DNA of 64,000 nt from Paramecium tetraurelia (taxonomy: Eukaryota; Ciliophora; Oligohymenophorea; Peniculida; Parameciidae). The notes under the pieces are model-generated. The model worked only from the letters and a program-made list of their open reading frames with translations. It did not search any database and had not been told where the DNA came from. Made by a program: the position numbers and the translations under genes. The stretch covers positions 471,057 through 535,056 of the forward strand of contig NW_001799078.1 of the NCBI RefSeq assembly GCF_000165425.1. The letters run 5' to 3'. This document shows, piece by piece, positions 1 through 12,232 of this stretch (the stretch's first letter is position 1; each line of letters starts with the position of its first letter).

Positions 1-16
1 GGCAATGCCCTCCTTC

Positions 17-3000
17 TCATTTATTTCCTATTGAATTTTACTAAAATGAATAAACACTTATTCCAAAGAGCTAAACGATAAACTTATAACAATACTTTTC
101 CTCAATTTAGAAATCTTCAATATTGCCTTCCTATTGTTACCTCTAAAAGAAGTTGAATGATTTATAAAAACTAAATCCTTCTTTTGGGACTGAGTACATT
201 AAATAGCCTTCCCTCCTTTCATCTAATTACTAAGCATTAGGAAATTAGTTTTAAATGCTACTCGTCACTTAAGGATTGATATATTTAATTTAGATTTGAT
301 AACCGCTTCCATGTTTTCTAATAATAAATTGAAATGAATACTGTCTTAAATCCTAAGGTGAGCCTAAACATTTGAATTGTCCAGCTATCAATATTCCAAT
401 TCTATCACTAAGACTTTCAGCTTCTTCGATGGTATGAGTTGTCATAATTGCTGAACAAGCTCTTAATTGAATATTTCTCTTTAATGTATTAAATAGAAAT
501 CTTCTTGAAATTGGATCTACTCCAGTACTAGGTTCATCAAAAAAGGTAATATCACTTCCTCCAATTAAGGCATCGGCAACACACAGCTTTCTTTTGTTAC
601 CCCCACTCAATTAGCCAGCTTTTGTCTTAATAAACAAATCTAATTGCATAGTTTTAATGAAATATGCAACAGCAGTTTACAATTCTTTCCCTTATAATCC
701 TTTGATTCTACCAAATAATTAAAGATGCTCTACAGGAGTGAGATTTTCCCATATACAATCAAATTGTGGACACACTCCTACATGTTACATAACACTCATG
801 ATCTATTATTTTGGTTCAATATCATTTAACAATGCCTGACCAGCTGTTGGAGTGTTAATTCCAGAAAAAATATTAATTAAAGTAGATTTACCAGCTCCAT
901 TTGGACCAATAATTCCCAGAATCTCACCCTTTTTCACACTGAATGTAAGTTACTACAAAGTTGGTTTGCCTTTAATATATTATTTTTCCAAGAATTTAGA
1001 TTTAATGGGATCATTATTATTAGGTTTAAGAACTCTATCTCTTTCATTTTAAACTTCTTCTTCTACATTGTCTTGGATTTCTTATTGCGTATGATTGTGG
1101 ATCAATAATGACTTTTTATTTTCTAGGAAGAATAAGACTCCAGCAAAAACAGCAATCTATCCCAACATAATTAATAGATATTATTCAGTTGTTGTTAATA
1201 GATAGGGAGCTTCGAAAAAGGCTTCTACGTCATCATAATTATTGGCAGTGAACAAATAAGCTGAGAAGAAAGCATAAAATGGTGATATGACCTATTTTTA
1301 AATTAAAATAATACCGAAAACAAAATCTCTAAAACATAAAGGACATTCTCAAGGAATGTAGGTTTATCAAACTCTTTGTAAAAGAAGAAAGCAAAGGCGA
1401 ATGTGATATTGGGTAAACAGAAGAGTATAAAAAAACAAAAGATAGTGAACAATTTCAATGCACTCTCCAATTTATTAAATACAAATCCCATTATATATGC
1501 GAATAAAATTTAACTTGGTCCAAATAATAAAAAGCATGAAAGTGCTCTTATAATATTATCAAAAACGATATTTAAGTCTAGTAAGGCTGAAACTATTAAA
1601 AATAGTAGCAAATTTAAAAAGAATATTATTAGATCAAATAAAAATGTTCCTAACCAATAGGTAGAGTTTCTTAAGCCCATACCATGTAATGATTATTTCA
1701 ATTAGTATTCTTTTTCAAGGACAGGTTAAGTGATATAAATTGTTGCATTGAAACAGAATGCGATCACACAACAAGATGCTAGGAGATTGATTTTAAAGTG
1801 GTCCAAAACATAATCAGGTAATTCCTTATACTATTCATCTTAAAATTTAACATAGGCAACAACAACAAGTCCATTAATAAAAGCAATCATAGGAATGATA
1901 ATTGAAAAATAATTAGTGGTAGTTCTAACTACAGTATAGTATCTCCTTAAGAAAATTGCCATGATTTAGCTGAAAAAGGAATACGAAGGATCATTAGACA
2001 AACATTTAGGTATTGATTTTAAATCATTTTCAACCTCTTCCTCCTTAACTTCAACAGGGTAAGAATAAAACTCCTAGTTATCTCTCTCAGTATCGTCATC
2101 AGTGGCAGGAATGCCTAAACTTTATTTTGCAATTTATATCTCACTCTTTCTCCTAAAAGAGAGTTGAGCCTGTTCTTCTTCCATACCTATTTTGACAAAA
2201 GCATCTTCAAGTGTTTTCATGGATAATCCAATTTAGACAGACATTTCTTCTAGTTCCTAAAACAATTATCCAAGAGAATTTTTAGAAGTAAAAGGAATAT
2301 TAAATACGTATTAGTTTTCATTGGAATGCTCAGTTTCCAAAAAACACTCTGGTACATATTTATTGACTTTCTCATATATTTAATTTTTCAAAGCAACATC
2401 ATTAAATGTTAATTTAAGATTGTAACCTTCTCCAAACTTCTTTTTAATGAAATTAGATGTACCCACAGCCAATAATTATCCTTTCGACATAATTCCTATC
2501 CTATTGGCCAAGACTTCAGCCTCATCAAGATGATGAGTAGTTAATATTATGGTTCTTTGATCCTATCTTATTCTCTCTAGGATAGTCCAAATTTATCTTC
2601 TTGAATAAGCATCCATTCCAGAAGTAGGCTCATCTAAAAATATGATCTTTGAATTTCCCACTAAACTCATTCCTAAAGACAACTTCCTTTTTGATCCTCC
2701 AGATAGAACTTTCACCTCAAGAGATCTCTCTCCAATTAGATCGGTTTTCCTCAAAATATCAAGTATTTCTTATTTATCAACTCTCCCCTTTATAGAACTT
2801 ATATATTCTAGATTTTCCTCTACTGTTAAATCCTCATATAAGCAATCCTTCTATGTACAAAGCCCTAAGGACTATCTTATCTTAGGTAATTAAGTATCCA
2901 AGTTCATTCCATACATGCTAACCAAACCTGAAGTTTTTGAAATCATCCCAGTCAACACGCTTATAGCAGTAGTCTTTCCAGCACCATTATGTCCCAACAA

Positions 3001-4143
3001 ACAGAATATTTCTGACTCATATAGGTAGAGTGAGATATTATCAACAGCCTTGAGAGTTCCAAACCTTTTTTATAAATTCTTAATTATTATACTGGGAGGG
3101 GAAGAATACTTTATTTCTTCATGATAAATAGCAGAACTTACATCATTATCATCTGTTGTTAGTTAAGCAAATAAATCATTTTCTTTGATTTATACTTTAT
3201 TTCTTTTTAAAAAGAATAAAGGTTCCTTGGCTACTCCATATTCATTTGGAATTACTTATTCGCAATATAAAAATAAGAGAAAATAGACAACGGCTTAAGC
3301 AGCCATTTGTGTTCCTTCAAATGTTGGTGAGTATATATCCATAATCTATAATGATGGAAACAAATTGGCTGACAAAATATCCCCTGGAACACCAGGTTTC
3401 ATAGAGGCAACATAAGTAAAGGCTATGCTGCATTGGGGACTGAAAATGCTTAGGAAAAAGTAGAATGGGAAGGAATTCGCTGCGCTTTCTACAAAAGTGA
3501 AATATATAAAGAAGACACAAGCTATTTAAAAAAAACTTTAAATTTCTCCTGCAATTTTGACTTCATTAAATAAACTTGAAAATAGGAAGATTTGATTCAT
3601 AGACTAGTTGAATATACATATTCTATTACTGCTATTGAAAATAGAAAATATGGCCATGTCAAGGAGATAAAACTCTCATTAAATTATTCTTCCCAACTTA
3701 TTCCAAATATAGGAAACATCAAATACCAAGACAATTCAAAAATGATTACTGCCTAATTATAATTCTGTTGTATACTATTATGACTCTAATGTATCCAGTC
3801 AGAACCCAACCTATCAGATAAGACTTCTCAGACATGCCCATAATCTAATCTTAAGATAAATAAGTGTACCTTCTGAAGTTCCTTGTATCGTTTACTTTTC
3901 TCTTCCACCAACTTGATCAATATTGATCTCTGCGTTGAGGCTGTTGCCAAACTATAAAGCAATGGCATTAACTATTTCATTTCGGAAAGGTACTCTATTA
4001 TAAAATCAAATAATTCTACCTCTGAAAGTGAGCATTATGGAAACAATGATCGGAAGCAATACTTCTATGAATACCTCTCTATTTCTATAACTAATAAGTA
4101 GGTTTTTCTTGATAAGACTGATTATCTATTGTTAGGAATTCAT
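17..4143 (-). CDS. ABCA-subfamily ABC transporter, full length
   Basis: Full-size ABC exporter of the ABCA (ABC1) subfamily, whose members move lipids or sterols across membranes. The minus-strand frame starts [16 protein letters not shown] (ATG at 4143) and ends at TGA 17-19. The order is membrane domain 1, nucleotide-binding domain 1 (about 3080-2390, Walker [10 protein letters not shown] near 2985), membrane domain 2, and nucleotide-binding domain 2 (about 950-350, Walker A GPNGAGKS near 900, signature LSGGNKRKL near 610, Walker B ending [11 protein letters not shown]). The LSGGN-type signature is typical of ABCA. Two 25-nt introns near the 5' end are needed to avoid TGA; the second precedes the typical IMGMSE segment. 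The number of later introns was not fully resolved. Substrate unknown. Family call is firm. Confidence 0.93.
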
Positions 4144-4330
4144 AGAGATAAAAAAATGTTCTTAATTATTTTATATAAAAATTAAATATTAAATTTCTAA
4201 TATATGAAAAAAGATTTAAATAATTAACAAAAAGTCTAAAAATATTATATATAAAATATATATAAATTTAAAAGTTTTTTGCTATAAAATGCTCAGTTTA
4301 TAGTGAATATAATTATATCTGTTAATTTAA

Positions 4331-5008
4331 TCAAAATTTTTTCTTAGATTTAAAAACTAGTACATTTGTCTCGGACATGTCGTCATCAAAAATTTCGTTT
4401 TGTGTTTAATTCAATGTATTCAGCTTTTCTTCTTTTTTTGCATAAGAGATTATTTAATATTTATTTTTCCCAATCAACTTGTTTTCAAAATGATTAATTT
4501 AATGTAATGCCTCACTAATAAGGGGTTTAACATCGACTTCACTATTTTACAGATATGTAATCTCAGCTCTAGGGAAAATGTCACTTTCTTCATTGGATAT
4601 GAAATATTCTTATTTAATTTTTTTATATGATCTCTTTGTCGAAACAGAAATCATTTTATTACAAAATATATCTCTTTCAGATCTCTGTTTGTTTAAAGTT
4701 TGACTATGCTTTTGAGATTCTGAATGTATTCTTTCTGTACTTTTTAGGACATATTTGATAACTCCATGTTTTTATACTGTGGTTTTAAACATAGGTGAAG
4801 GAGCTATACGAGGCCTATTAACAAAGAGGTTCGGTTGGATTTGATAACTACTGTTAGCTGTCCCCTCATACTCATCATTGAATTTACGTTTCTCCTTTGA
4901 TGGAGATTTTGTATAAGATAGATGAGTTTCTAGGACCTTCTAAATAGGTTTCTCCCTTTGTATTCTTGAATTCCCTCGATAATATTCGTTTTAAGAACTT
5001 GTGTTCAT
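4331..5008 (-). CDS. Hypothetical basic, serine-rich protein (225 aa)
   Basis: Uninterrupted minus-strand frame from ATG 5008 to TGA 4331, exactly 226 codons with no intron needed. The product starts MNTSSQNEYYRGNSR and ends VLVFKSKKKF. It is rich in Ser, Lys, Gln and Asn, with no signal peptide, membrane segment or recognisable catalytic motif, and looks largely disordered. It lies between the ABCA gene (187 nt downstream) and the PLD-like gene (41 nt upstream), all on the same strand. I do not recognise a family. The codon-like composition and exact frame support a real gene. Confidence 0.7.
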
Positions 5009-5049
5009 AATTAATGTATATTTTGTTTATTTCTTATTAATGTAATTTA

Positions 5050-6077
5050 TCAATCATCTTCAGAATCATCATCATCTGCTAAAAAGTCTTCGATTGAATC
5101 CTCCTCATCCACGAAATCATCATCGTCTTCAACATCATCCTAAACAACTTATTATTCTTCTTCATCACTGATATCTTCGTTTTCTTAGTTCTCCTTCTTT
5201 TTCTTAGGTTAGGCCACTTTCTTGATTTTTTATTTAATTGGTTTAGGTTCCTTTGGAACTTTAGGGGGTTTAGGCTCTTTGGGAGCTTTTGGTTCCTTAG
5301 GAGGCTTGGGCTCTTTGGGAGGTTTAGGTTCCTTGGGAGGCTTTGGTTCTTTAGGAGGTTTAGGTTCTTTGGGTGGTTTTGGTTCTTTGGGAGCCTTTTT
5401 GGGTTTAGCCTCAACTTCTACAGGAGTAGGATTGGGGTTATTAGGATCAGCGTTTGCTTCTTATTCTGCCTTTTTTGCAGCTTGGTCAGCTAGTTTCTCT
5501 GCCTTAATTCTTTATCTCTCAGCTTTGTCTATTTCTTGTTGTTGTTGCTCTAATATTCTGTCATTCATGAATTTAAAGTCTTTCCAAAGTGATTAGAAGT
5601 TTTCATCGAATTGTTGTACAAGTTTCTTGCTTTTTATTAAAAGTAGGTTTTCCTTGTTGGTTGTAACTGCAGACTTAGTCCAGTTAAAGGAACCTGTGGC
5701 TATGTAATCTGTATCGATCACTAAATATTTATTGTGCATCAAACTAACTGTTGAATTATCGAGTTTGATTTCTGCCTGAGAAAATAACGCTAATAAAATA
5801 CCTATCCTTTTCCTTCTTCTAATATTTAATCCAAGATGGCTTTTTATGAAGGTATCTTGGTCTGAGCATCATCGGTAATCACTTGAATCTTTAATTCAGG
5901 ATTCTCTTTCATCATCTACAACATTTTGCCAACAATATTTTTATTGGTAAATGTGTAAACACAGATACGGATATATTGTTTGGCTTAAGAGAGAAACTGA
6001 ATAAGTTTTTATTCATTCTCTTTGGATGGAAAGAATAAAGGTTCGATGGATACTTAATCTGATCTTTCTTCTTCCAT
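5050..6077 (-). CDS. Phospholipase D / MitoPLD-like HKD protein with proline-lysine repeat tail
   Basis: 333-aa protein starting MEEERSDQVSIEPLFF (ATG 6077), with one 26-nt intron near 5775-5800; the codon count is then exact. Residues about 10-150 form one PLD-type domain: IRICVYTFTNKNI early, then the HKD motif HNKYLVID followed by TGSFNWTKSA, the arrangement of MitoPLD/PLD6-like single-HKD enzymes (phosphodiesterases or nucleases that act as dimers). A helical Glu/Lys/Gln linker follows. Then come about seven KEPKPP-type repeats and an acidic tail ending in DDDDSEDD. The repeats are unusual for the family and may bind nucleic acid or protein partners (inference). The upstream coiled-coil gene ends only 19 nt before this ATG. 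Whether the substrate is lipid or nucleic acid cannot be told. Confidence 0.85.
5255..5405 (-). repeat. In-frame 18-nt tandem repeat coding KEPKPP units
   Basis: Degenerate tandem repeat inside the PLD-like gene. Each 18-nt unit codes K-E-P-K-(P/A/V)-P, about seven to eight copies. Read on the plus strand it gives a glycine/serine/leucine-rich pseudo-frame, which is not a gene. Units differ at third codon positions, so the peptide is conserved rather than the DNA. Confidence 0.85.
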
Positions 6078-6096
6078 ATATAATATTTAAAATTAT

Positions 6097-7103
6097 TCAA
6101 AGTGTGTTAATTAATTGTAGTAATTTTTATTTCCATTGTTGTTTTTCTTCCTCATTCACTTTAGCCAATGACATTTCGAAACACTCAAATTACAATTTTA
6201 TGTGTTATTCACCTTCGAATTGGCTGGTGTCGAGGTCATCATTGTTAAATATCTCCTAATTTGGACTTTAATTAATATTGTAGTCTTCCACAGAATGAAA
6301 ATGATCACTTATGGAATGTGTGGAGGGTTGCTTAAGTTAAGTGGGTTTTTCTGTTTAATCCAATTTATTTTGGTGAATCTAAATTTAGAAATTAAAGTAA
6401 CGAATTACTTCTATTGCATATTAGTCATGAAGAGTTAAAAAATATTTTAAATTTTCCTCGAACTCTTATAATACTTTGACTAGGTCTTGGGAATGAGGTG
6501 CTTGTTCATTTTATTTTAAAGAGAATTGAATCTTTCTCAAGGTTTCAATAAGTGTCTATCCTCGGGCATGAAACTATAAAATAACGAAGCAAAATTACGC
6601 TATCACATCGACAACGAGGACTTTAAATGGATGATAAAAAACCACCAACTGAAGACACATTTGTTTATTTATTGCCAAATGAATCTCGGTCTTATAATAT
6701 TTTATATCGTTTACTAGAATTGCTGTCTTTTATTTTTTTATGCGAATCAATTCTATGACTCTTTTAACGATCTTCAGCAGTCGCCTGTATGACTTAAAGT
6801 TAAAAATCTTTTTAGGAAAGTTAAAGTTCTAAAATTTAGATGCTCAAATAGTCATACTCAAAGTATTTTGATCTCTTTCAGATTATCGCAGAGTTTCCAA
6901 GGTTTACTCCAATAATTGCTTATATTGTTTGACCTCCATCTCCAGAGACTTATTGCTCTACTACAGTTTCTAAATTTTAGAAAACGAATTACTTGATTAT
7001 CAGATTAGAGGTTGGGAATAATTTAAATGTCAATCACTTATTTAGGTGAACCTTCGATAGATTGACTTGAATGAATAATCTCAACATCATCTTCATCCAA
7101 CAT
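6097..7103 (-). CDS. Coiled-coil protein of unknown function
   Basis: Minus-strand gene from ATG 7103 (MLDEDDVEIIHSSQS) to TGA 6097. Introns of 23, 29 and 25 nt, plus a possible 30-nt one at 6379-6408, join the frames; with all four the length is exactly 300 codons. The 30-nt segment is a multiple of three without TGA, so it may instead be exon (309 aa). The middle is a long heptad-like helix rich in Lys, Glu, Leu and Gln (LEMEVKQYKQLLEQTLETL). A basic Ser/Arg patch and a second helix at the C-terminus follow. No catalytic motif. It shares a 195-nt divergent intergenic region with the Pumilio gene and ends 19 nt before the PLD gene. Confidence 0.75.
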
Positions 7104-7298
7104 TCTTGTACTAATTTAAAATATTATATGTATATACACTCCAATAAAATTTATAAATATACATATATATATATACTCATTAGTTGTTTTAGCCACATGC
7201 ATTATTATGATAAAAATCGAGGCTAAATGATGTTTGATTTTGAAAGAAAAAATATATAAAAGATTTTTTTGTTTTATTTATCATTCCAATCTCCCCAA

Positions 7299-9120
7299 AT
7301 GAACAACTAAAATGATGATTATCTGCCTTCATTGCTAAAGGAATTTCAGGGAACCGAAAATGCAGAGGGACAGTTATCTGAATACCAGAAAGTTAAGTAA
7401 GGGCTTCTTTCCTATTACAAGACTGGGGAACTTAGGCTTGATGACTCCAATGAGCAACACATTAACAACAGACTTCGAGTAAATGACATTGGACACATCA
7501 CCTAAAGAAAGTGTATTCAATCAAAATAACTATCTCAATTATGACACCATTGATGAATAAGAAGAAAACATATGCAAATTATAAGTACCTGGGACACTTA
7601 ATGCTTCGAAACATTAAAGTTTTAAAGTGCCCAAAGAATAAAAACGAAAATCTCCAAAACATAAAACATGTTAACCGCAACTGACTGAACCTCTGAGTCA
7701 AGGAGTTGAAGAGAATTAGGATGCCATTTTGGAAATGTAATCTCCTAGCTCGAATGATACTCCTTAACTTAATGCTCAAACTTTATAATTAATCAAAGAA
7801 CTCTGGAATTCAGAAAAGAATGAGTCTGAGTACTTCCAGGACATCATTGATGGCCATTCCGTTCCTCAAGGCCTGTCTTATGAATATAGTTACCTCAATT
7901 AACCGATTTACTCTCCACTTCTTGAATCTCAAAGCCCCTAAGTACAATTTGAACCAGATATTGAAATGGATCTTTGTGTGACTTCTTTAGTAGTAATAAA
8001 CATGGCTTAAATCTATAGGATTAACTTTGGGGAAACCAAATTGTTAGCCGAAAATTGCAGAAAATGTTGGAACAAGGCACTTAGGAACAGAAAGAGTTGA
8101 TCGCCTAAAAACTGGAACGTATTAGTCCCTAAATTGAGAAAGACGTATTTGGCAATTATGTTGTGTAGAAGCTCTTTGAATGCAGTATGTTTCATATCAA
8201 TTTTTAGCTAACCAAAAGATACAATTAAGGATGTTCAATAAATTGAAATCTCATTTCTATGATCTATCAAAGAATAACTTCGGATGCAGAGTAATGCAGA
8301 AGCTGATTGAATACACCTACAATCGCGAAGAGTTACAACTAGTTGTGCTATAGCAATTACAATCTAATATGAGATCTTTGATCTACGATTTGAATGGCAA
8401 TTATGTCATTTTCAAAATGTTAGAAACCTATGACAAATTGAAGATGGAATTTCTCATTCCCATCGTAGAAGAATCTGTAAGTTTACTCATTGAACTATTT
8501 AGTTTAACTACATGGGCTAATAAATATATGGCTGCAAAATTATTCATAAAGTTATATAATAATATACTCCACAACAAATAAGTAGAATAATTAGATTATC
8601 TGTGTAGAATTATAGTATACTGAGTTAAACTGAATATGGAAATTATGTCTTATAACATATTTTATAGTATTGGAAACCAAGCTAAGAAAAAGGATATTTA
8701 GTTCAATTAGTTATATAGTAATTTTACTAGCTTAGCATTAACAAATACGCAAGGTATCTTATTCTATATCATTTCAAGTAATACTGTAGAACGAGCCTTG
8801 GAAGTCTTAGGCAAGCAAGAGCTGATCGCAGTCATGAAATGGCTTCTTTGTCGAAGTCCAAATTAATAGTAAAATCATAATCCGACTAACTCTAGTTCAA
8901 GCAATTTCGTTGTCTTAGCTAACCATCAATATGCAAATTATGTTATAAAGAAATTTTTAGTTTTATGTGACCACAATGTACAAAAATATATATCAGATCA
9001 TTTATATTAAAATTAATCAGAACTAACAGCCATCAAATCGACTGTGCATGGTATCATTTAAATAGAGTATAATTAGGCCAAAGAATTTATAGTCTATTAG
9101 AAAAATAAATCCAACACTGA
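7299..9120 (+). CDS. Pumilio/PUF-family RNA-binding protein
   Basis: 555-aa protein starting MNNQNDDYLPSLLKEF at ATG 7299, ending HGQRIYSLLEKQIQH at TGA 9118-9120. Six introns (25, 29, 23, 26, 25, 26 nt) give an exact codon count. The first half is low-complexity and polar. The second half carries Pumilio repeats: GNYVVQKLFE, FGCRVMQKLIEY, LNGNYVIFKMLE, YGCKIIHKVIQQY, YGNYVLQHILQYW and ANYVIKKFL, each an RNA-base-reading helix. PUF proteins bind 3' UTRs and repress or localise mRNAs. The last intron decides the end: without it the frame runs on for 200 nt and loses the typical C-terminal helix. It converges with the next minus-strand gene, stops 47 nt apart. Confidence 0.93.
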
Positions 9121-9167
9121 GCTTTATTACAAATATCTAATTTCGATGAATAAATATAAAGAATATA

Positions 9168-10336
9168 TCATGATAAAAATTAACTATATCTTCTTAAATC
9201 TTCTTCGCTAATTACAACATTATCTAAAGATTAAAGCAACTTATCATTATTTTACTCTTCAATTTAATCCTCTATCTTGCAACTAGCAGTGTATTTATAC
9301 TGAGAATTAAAAGCTATGAGTCCCTTCCTAAATTATTCTGTTGGCAATATCGATAATGTGTCTAAAATAGACTCTCTGAACTCATCGAAATTAATAGTCA
9401 GATCATCATTCTCAATTGCTGAAATATCCTTATTAACTTGGGTTGTCTTGAAGATATCAAAAAAGATATGGAATCTCGCGTTTTCCTTCATCCCCTATTT
9501 AGACTATGTGAATTCATAGCAATTAGATTCTAATTCTTTCATAATTTGCTTAGTACAATGTTCAATTTTATTTTCTAAAACACTAATTTTATATTTCATT
9601 TCTGTGTTCTTCGTATATTAATAGATCATCTTATTGCTACAATTACAGAAAATATTACATGGCATAAAACTCATTTTTATTTGACGCTCTATAAATGGAT
9701 ACTTGTTCTTAAGTGATTGTGAACACAAGATCTTCTTCGAAATCAAATTTGCAATCAGAATACTCAATAAATTTCTCCATTTCTTACCTAATTAAAATAA
9801 TTCGAAAATACTTCCTTCCTAGCATATAGCTGCTCCTGTGGAATTTATTTTTATCTTCATTTGCTTTTAACCTCCTTCCTTTGTAATCTTATAAATTTTG
9901 AATTCCTTGTCATATTTGGTAAATTAATAATTCTCATTCTAATTGAATTGTGAATCATAAGTATTTTAACTTAATTAGCTCAGCATATAATCAAGATAAA
10001 AAGAAAATTTGTAGACCTTTGTTAAAAATAAAATCTTGAATGGTTGCTCATTTCTACGCAACTTACGTTTTATGCTTATACCCCCTAAGGATGGCTCATT
10101 TTTTTTGTGTGTCAATAAATAAATTTAGTATTATAGCTTCCCTGAGTTAATCTTTTAAATTTACCATTCAAATTCAGCTCTTTGATCAACTCATCTATAA
10201 TTTAGCCAACTGTGGTTCCTCTGTTATACCTTACTTTAGCATAGAGCTTCATGTCTGTTTTATAGTACACCTTAACAATATCATTGTCCTATTGTTGTTG
10301 AGACAACTTCCGAAAAGAATTTGTAAATAAACTCAT
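9168..10336 (-). CDS. Protein with ubiquitin/RBD-like N-terminus and possible PH-like domain
   Basis: 364-aa protein from ATG 10336 (MSLFTNSFRKLSQQQQD) to TGA 9168. Introns of 23, 29 and 22 nt give an exact codon count. Residues about 20-105 (VKVYYKTDMKLYAKVRYNRG.. then TVGQIIDELIKELNL) resemble a ubiquitin-fold or Ras-binding domain. Residues about 130-230 look PH-like (KEFKIYKITKEGG, then CKFDFEED, ending FYAINKMIYQY). A coiled coil and an acidic C-terminus follow. The order RBD-PH recalls SIN1/AVO1 of TORC2, but the CRIM region is absent and the match is by eye only. Its ATG lies just 12 nt after the stop of the upstream kinase gene. Confidence 0.7.
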
Positions 10337-10348
10337 TTAATAATAAAC

Positions 10349-12068
10349 TCATTTTCTCATATAAGGGTGATTGCATGCTTAGTGAATATCAAATCTATCC
10401 TACTATTTATGATTTAAACATCCCTCAATGAATTCCCTGCATTCCTTTGACAAAGTTGGTTTTTCTGGAAACACTACTTTTTCGGAAGTCTCAATTATCT
10501 ACCATAAAAATCAAATTTACCCTATGTTTCAATATAGTTTCTTAACTTTCTCCATTTCCGAAAGGCTTCAACCCATAGAGCATTTCAAAGAAGATAACTC
10601 CAATTGACCAAATATCCACTTTGTTTGAGATTACTTAAGGATTATCCCCTTTGGCGAAACATTCAGGAGGCAAATACCAAAAAGTGCCAGCTCCTTAGGT
10701 TGTAAATTCAATCTGAGAATTTTCTGATTCTAATTCTTTACACAATCCAAAATCGCAAAGTTTTACATCATTTTAATTGAATAAGATATTTTAAGGCTTA
10801 ATATCATAATGGATGATTTTATTGAAATGAATATACTTTACTGCCTCAAGCAATTATTAGATAATTAATTTTGCTTCTTTCTCTTCAATCATACCATATT
10901 TCTTCATGTAAAAAGATAAATCTTAACCACTACAAAATTCTAGAATAGTACAAAAAGTGTTAGAGTCAATCTCGACAGATTCAAACAAGGATATAATATT
11001 CGGATGCTATAGTTATTTATGTATTCTAAATTCCTTTGTTACTAATTTAACATAATATGATTTCGAATTGACCGTCCAGTTAGAATTTAATTAATGAATT
11101 TTGCATGCCACATATTTCATCTCTTTTAAGTCATAACCCTATGTTATCAAAAATTAAATATACCTTATATACTTCACTGAAACCTCCCTTCCCTAAAAGT
11201 GATAATAATACATATCTCTCTCCTATTACAGGATATTAATCAAAATTTTTGAATTTTGCATGTTGTTCATCATATCTTAATTTCAAATCTCTAATAAATA
11301 ATTACTTTTCATTTTCTAAACCATTTAGTTATTTCTCTAATTATTCCTCCTCCCTCTAAAGAACCAAATAATTCAATGATTCTCTTGACAATGATATGTT
11401 GTATTAATTCTCACATAAATCTAATTATTGCCGAATACTTCCCAGTTTCTCTTTGAGATCTTTAATTTCTTTACTATCAACCCAAACTTATATGATTTTT
11501 GTTTTCTCCCTTGTATATTAATATTGTCCAAATTTTTTGGTATTCTTTTCAATCAATTAATTCCTTTTTGTTCTCTAATTTTAATCTAATTCAATTGCAA
11601 ATGCTTTGATAGCTGTGTCATATTTAAAGGACGACGTTTTAAAATTCTAGAATTTGTGATTATGATATACTTGAATTTACTGTGTTAGGTCAGAGATGTG
11701 CTATTCCAACTATTTAACATGTGAATCCTTTATAGCCAGTTCATTTAAACTTCGTTTCAATGCATCGATCGCATGAGTTTCGTTGTTTTCTTCTATTAAA
11801 GTTTCTTTATTATAATTATTATAATGCTATTTATTTTATGCATTTTTGGTAAACTAGGTAATTTGTAATTATTTAAGGAGTGTTTAGTCATAAACAGACT
11901 TACGGGCAGGTTTGACTTAAAATTATGAATGAAGTTCCTACTTTCGAAAGAAGGTATGCTTTCCTTTTAGAATTATTCAAGAATTTCAATTTTTGGTTTC
12001 TTGAATATACGGGCTTCCAAATCAGCCAATCTCTCTTTGCAGTTTTATGGTAGCTTATTAATATTCAT
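10349..12068 (-). CDS. Tousled-like protein kinase (TLK)
   Basis: 548-aa Ser/Thr kinase from ATG 12068 ([20 protein letters not shown]) to TGA 10349. Introns of 26, 25 and 22 nt give an exact codon count. Residues 1-260 are helical and coiled-coil. The kinase domain starts at [19 protein letters not shown] (glycine loop), with VACKIH for the catalytic lysine, [13 protein letters not shown] as catalytic loop (HYD in place of HRD, typical of TLK), CDFGLCKE, then [13 protein letters not shown] and [18 protein letters not shown]. TLKs phosphorylate the histone chaperone Asf1 and act in chromatin assembly during replication. It shares a 164-nt divergent upstream region with the large plus-strand gene at 12233. 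Confidence 0.93.
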
Positions 12069-12232
12069 GATGAGAATTAATGTAACTAAATATAATTGAT
12101 TAATAGTAACATTATGTATTATAAAAATTCAAAGGATAAAATCATTTGGATAGGTAAATTATGAAATGTTTATCAATAATTATTATTAATGTGAATACTA
12201 ATATTAAACTTTTATTTATTTAATTTATCAAT

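Noticed and set aside
5222-5596. Plus-strand Gly/Ser/Leu repeat frame
   Set aside because: It is the reverse complement of the KEPKPP repeat in the PLD-like gene on the minus strand; the minus frame carries the conserved HKD motif.
9316-9519. Plus-strand 67-codon frame after the Pumilio gene
   Set aside because: Antisense to well-formed coding sequence of the minus-strand RBD/PH-like gene; the Pumilio protein ends at 9120 once its last intron is removed.
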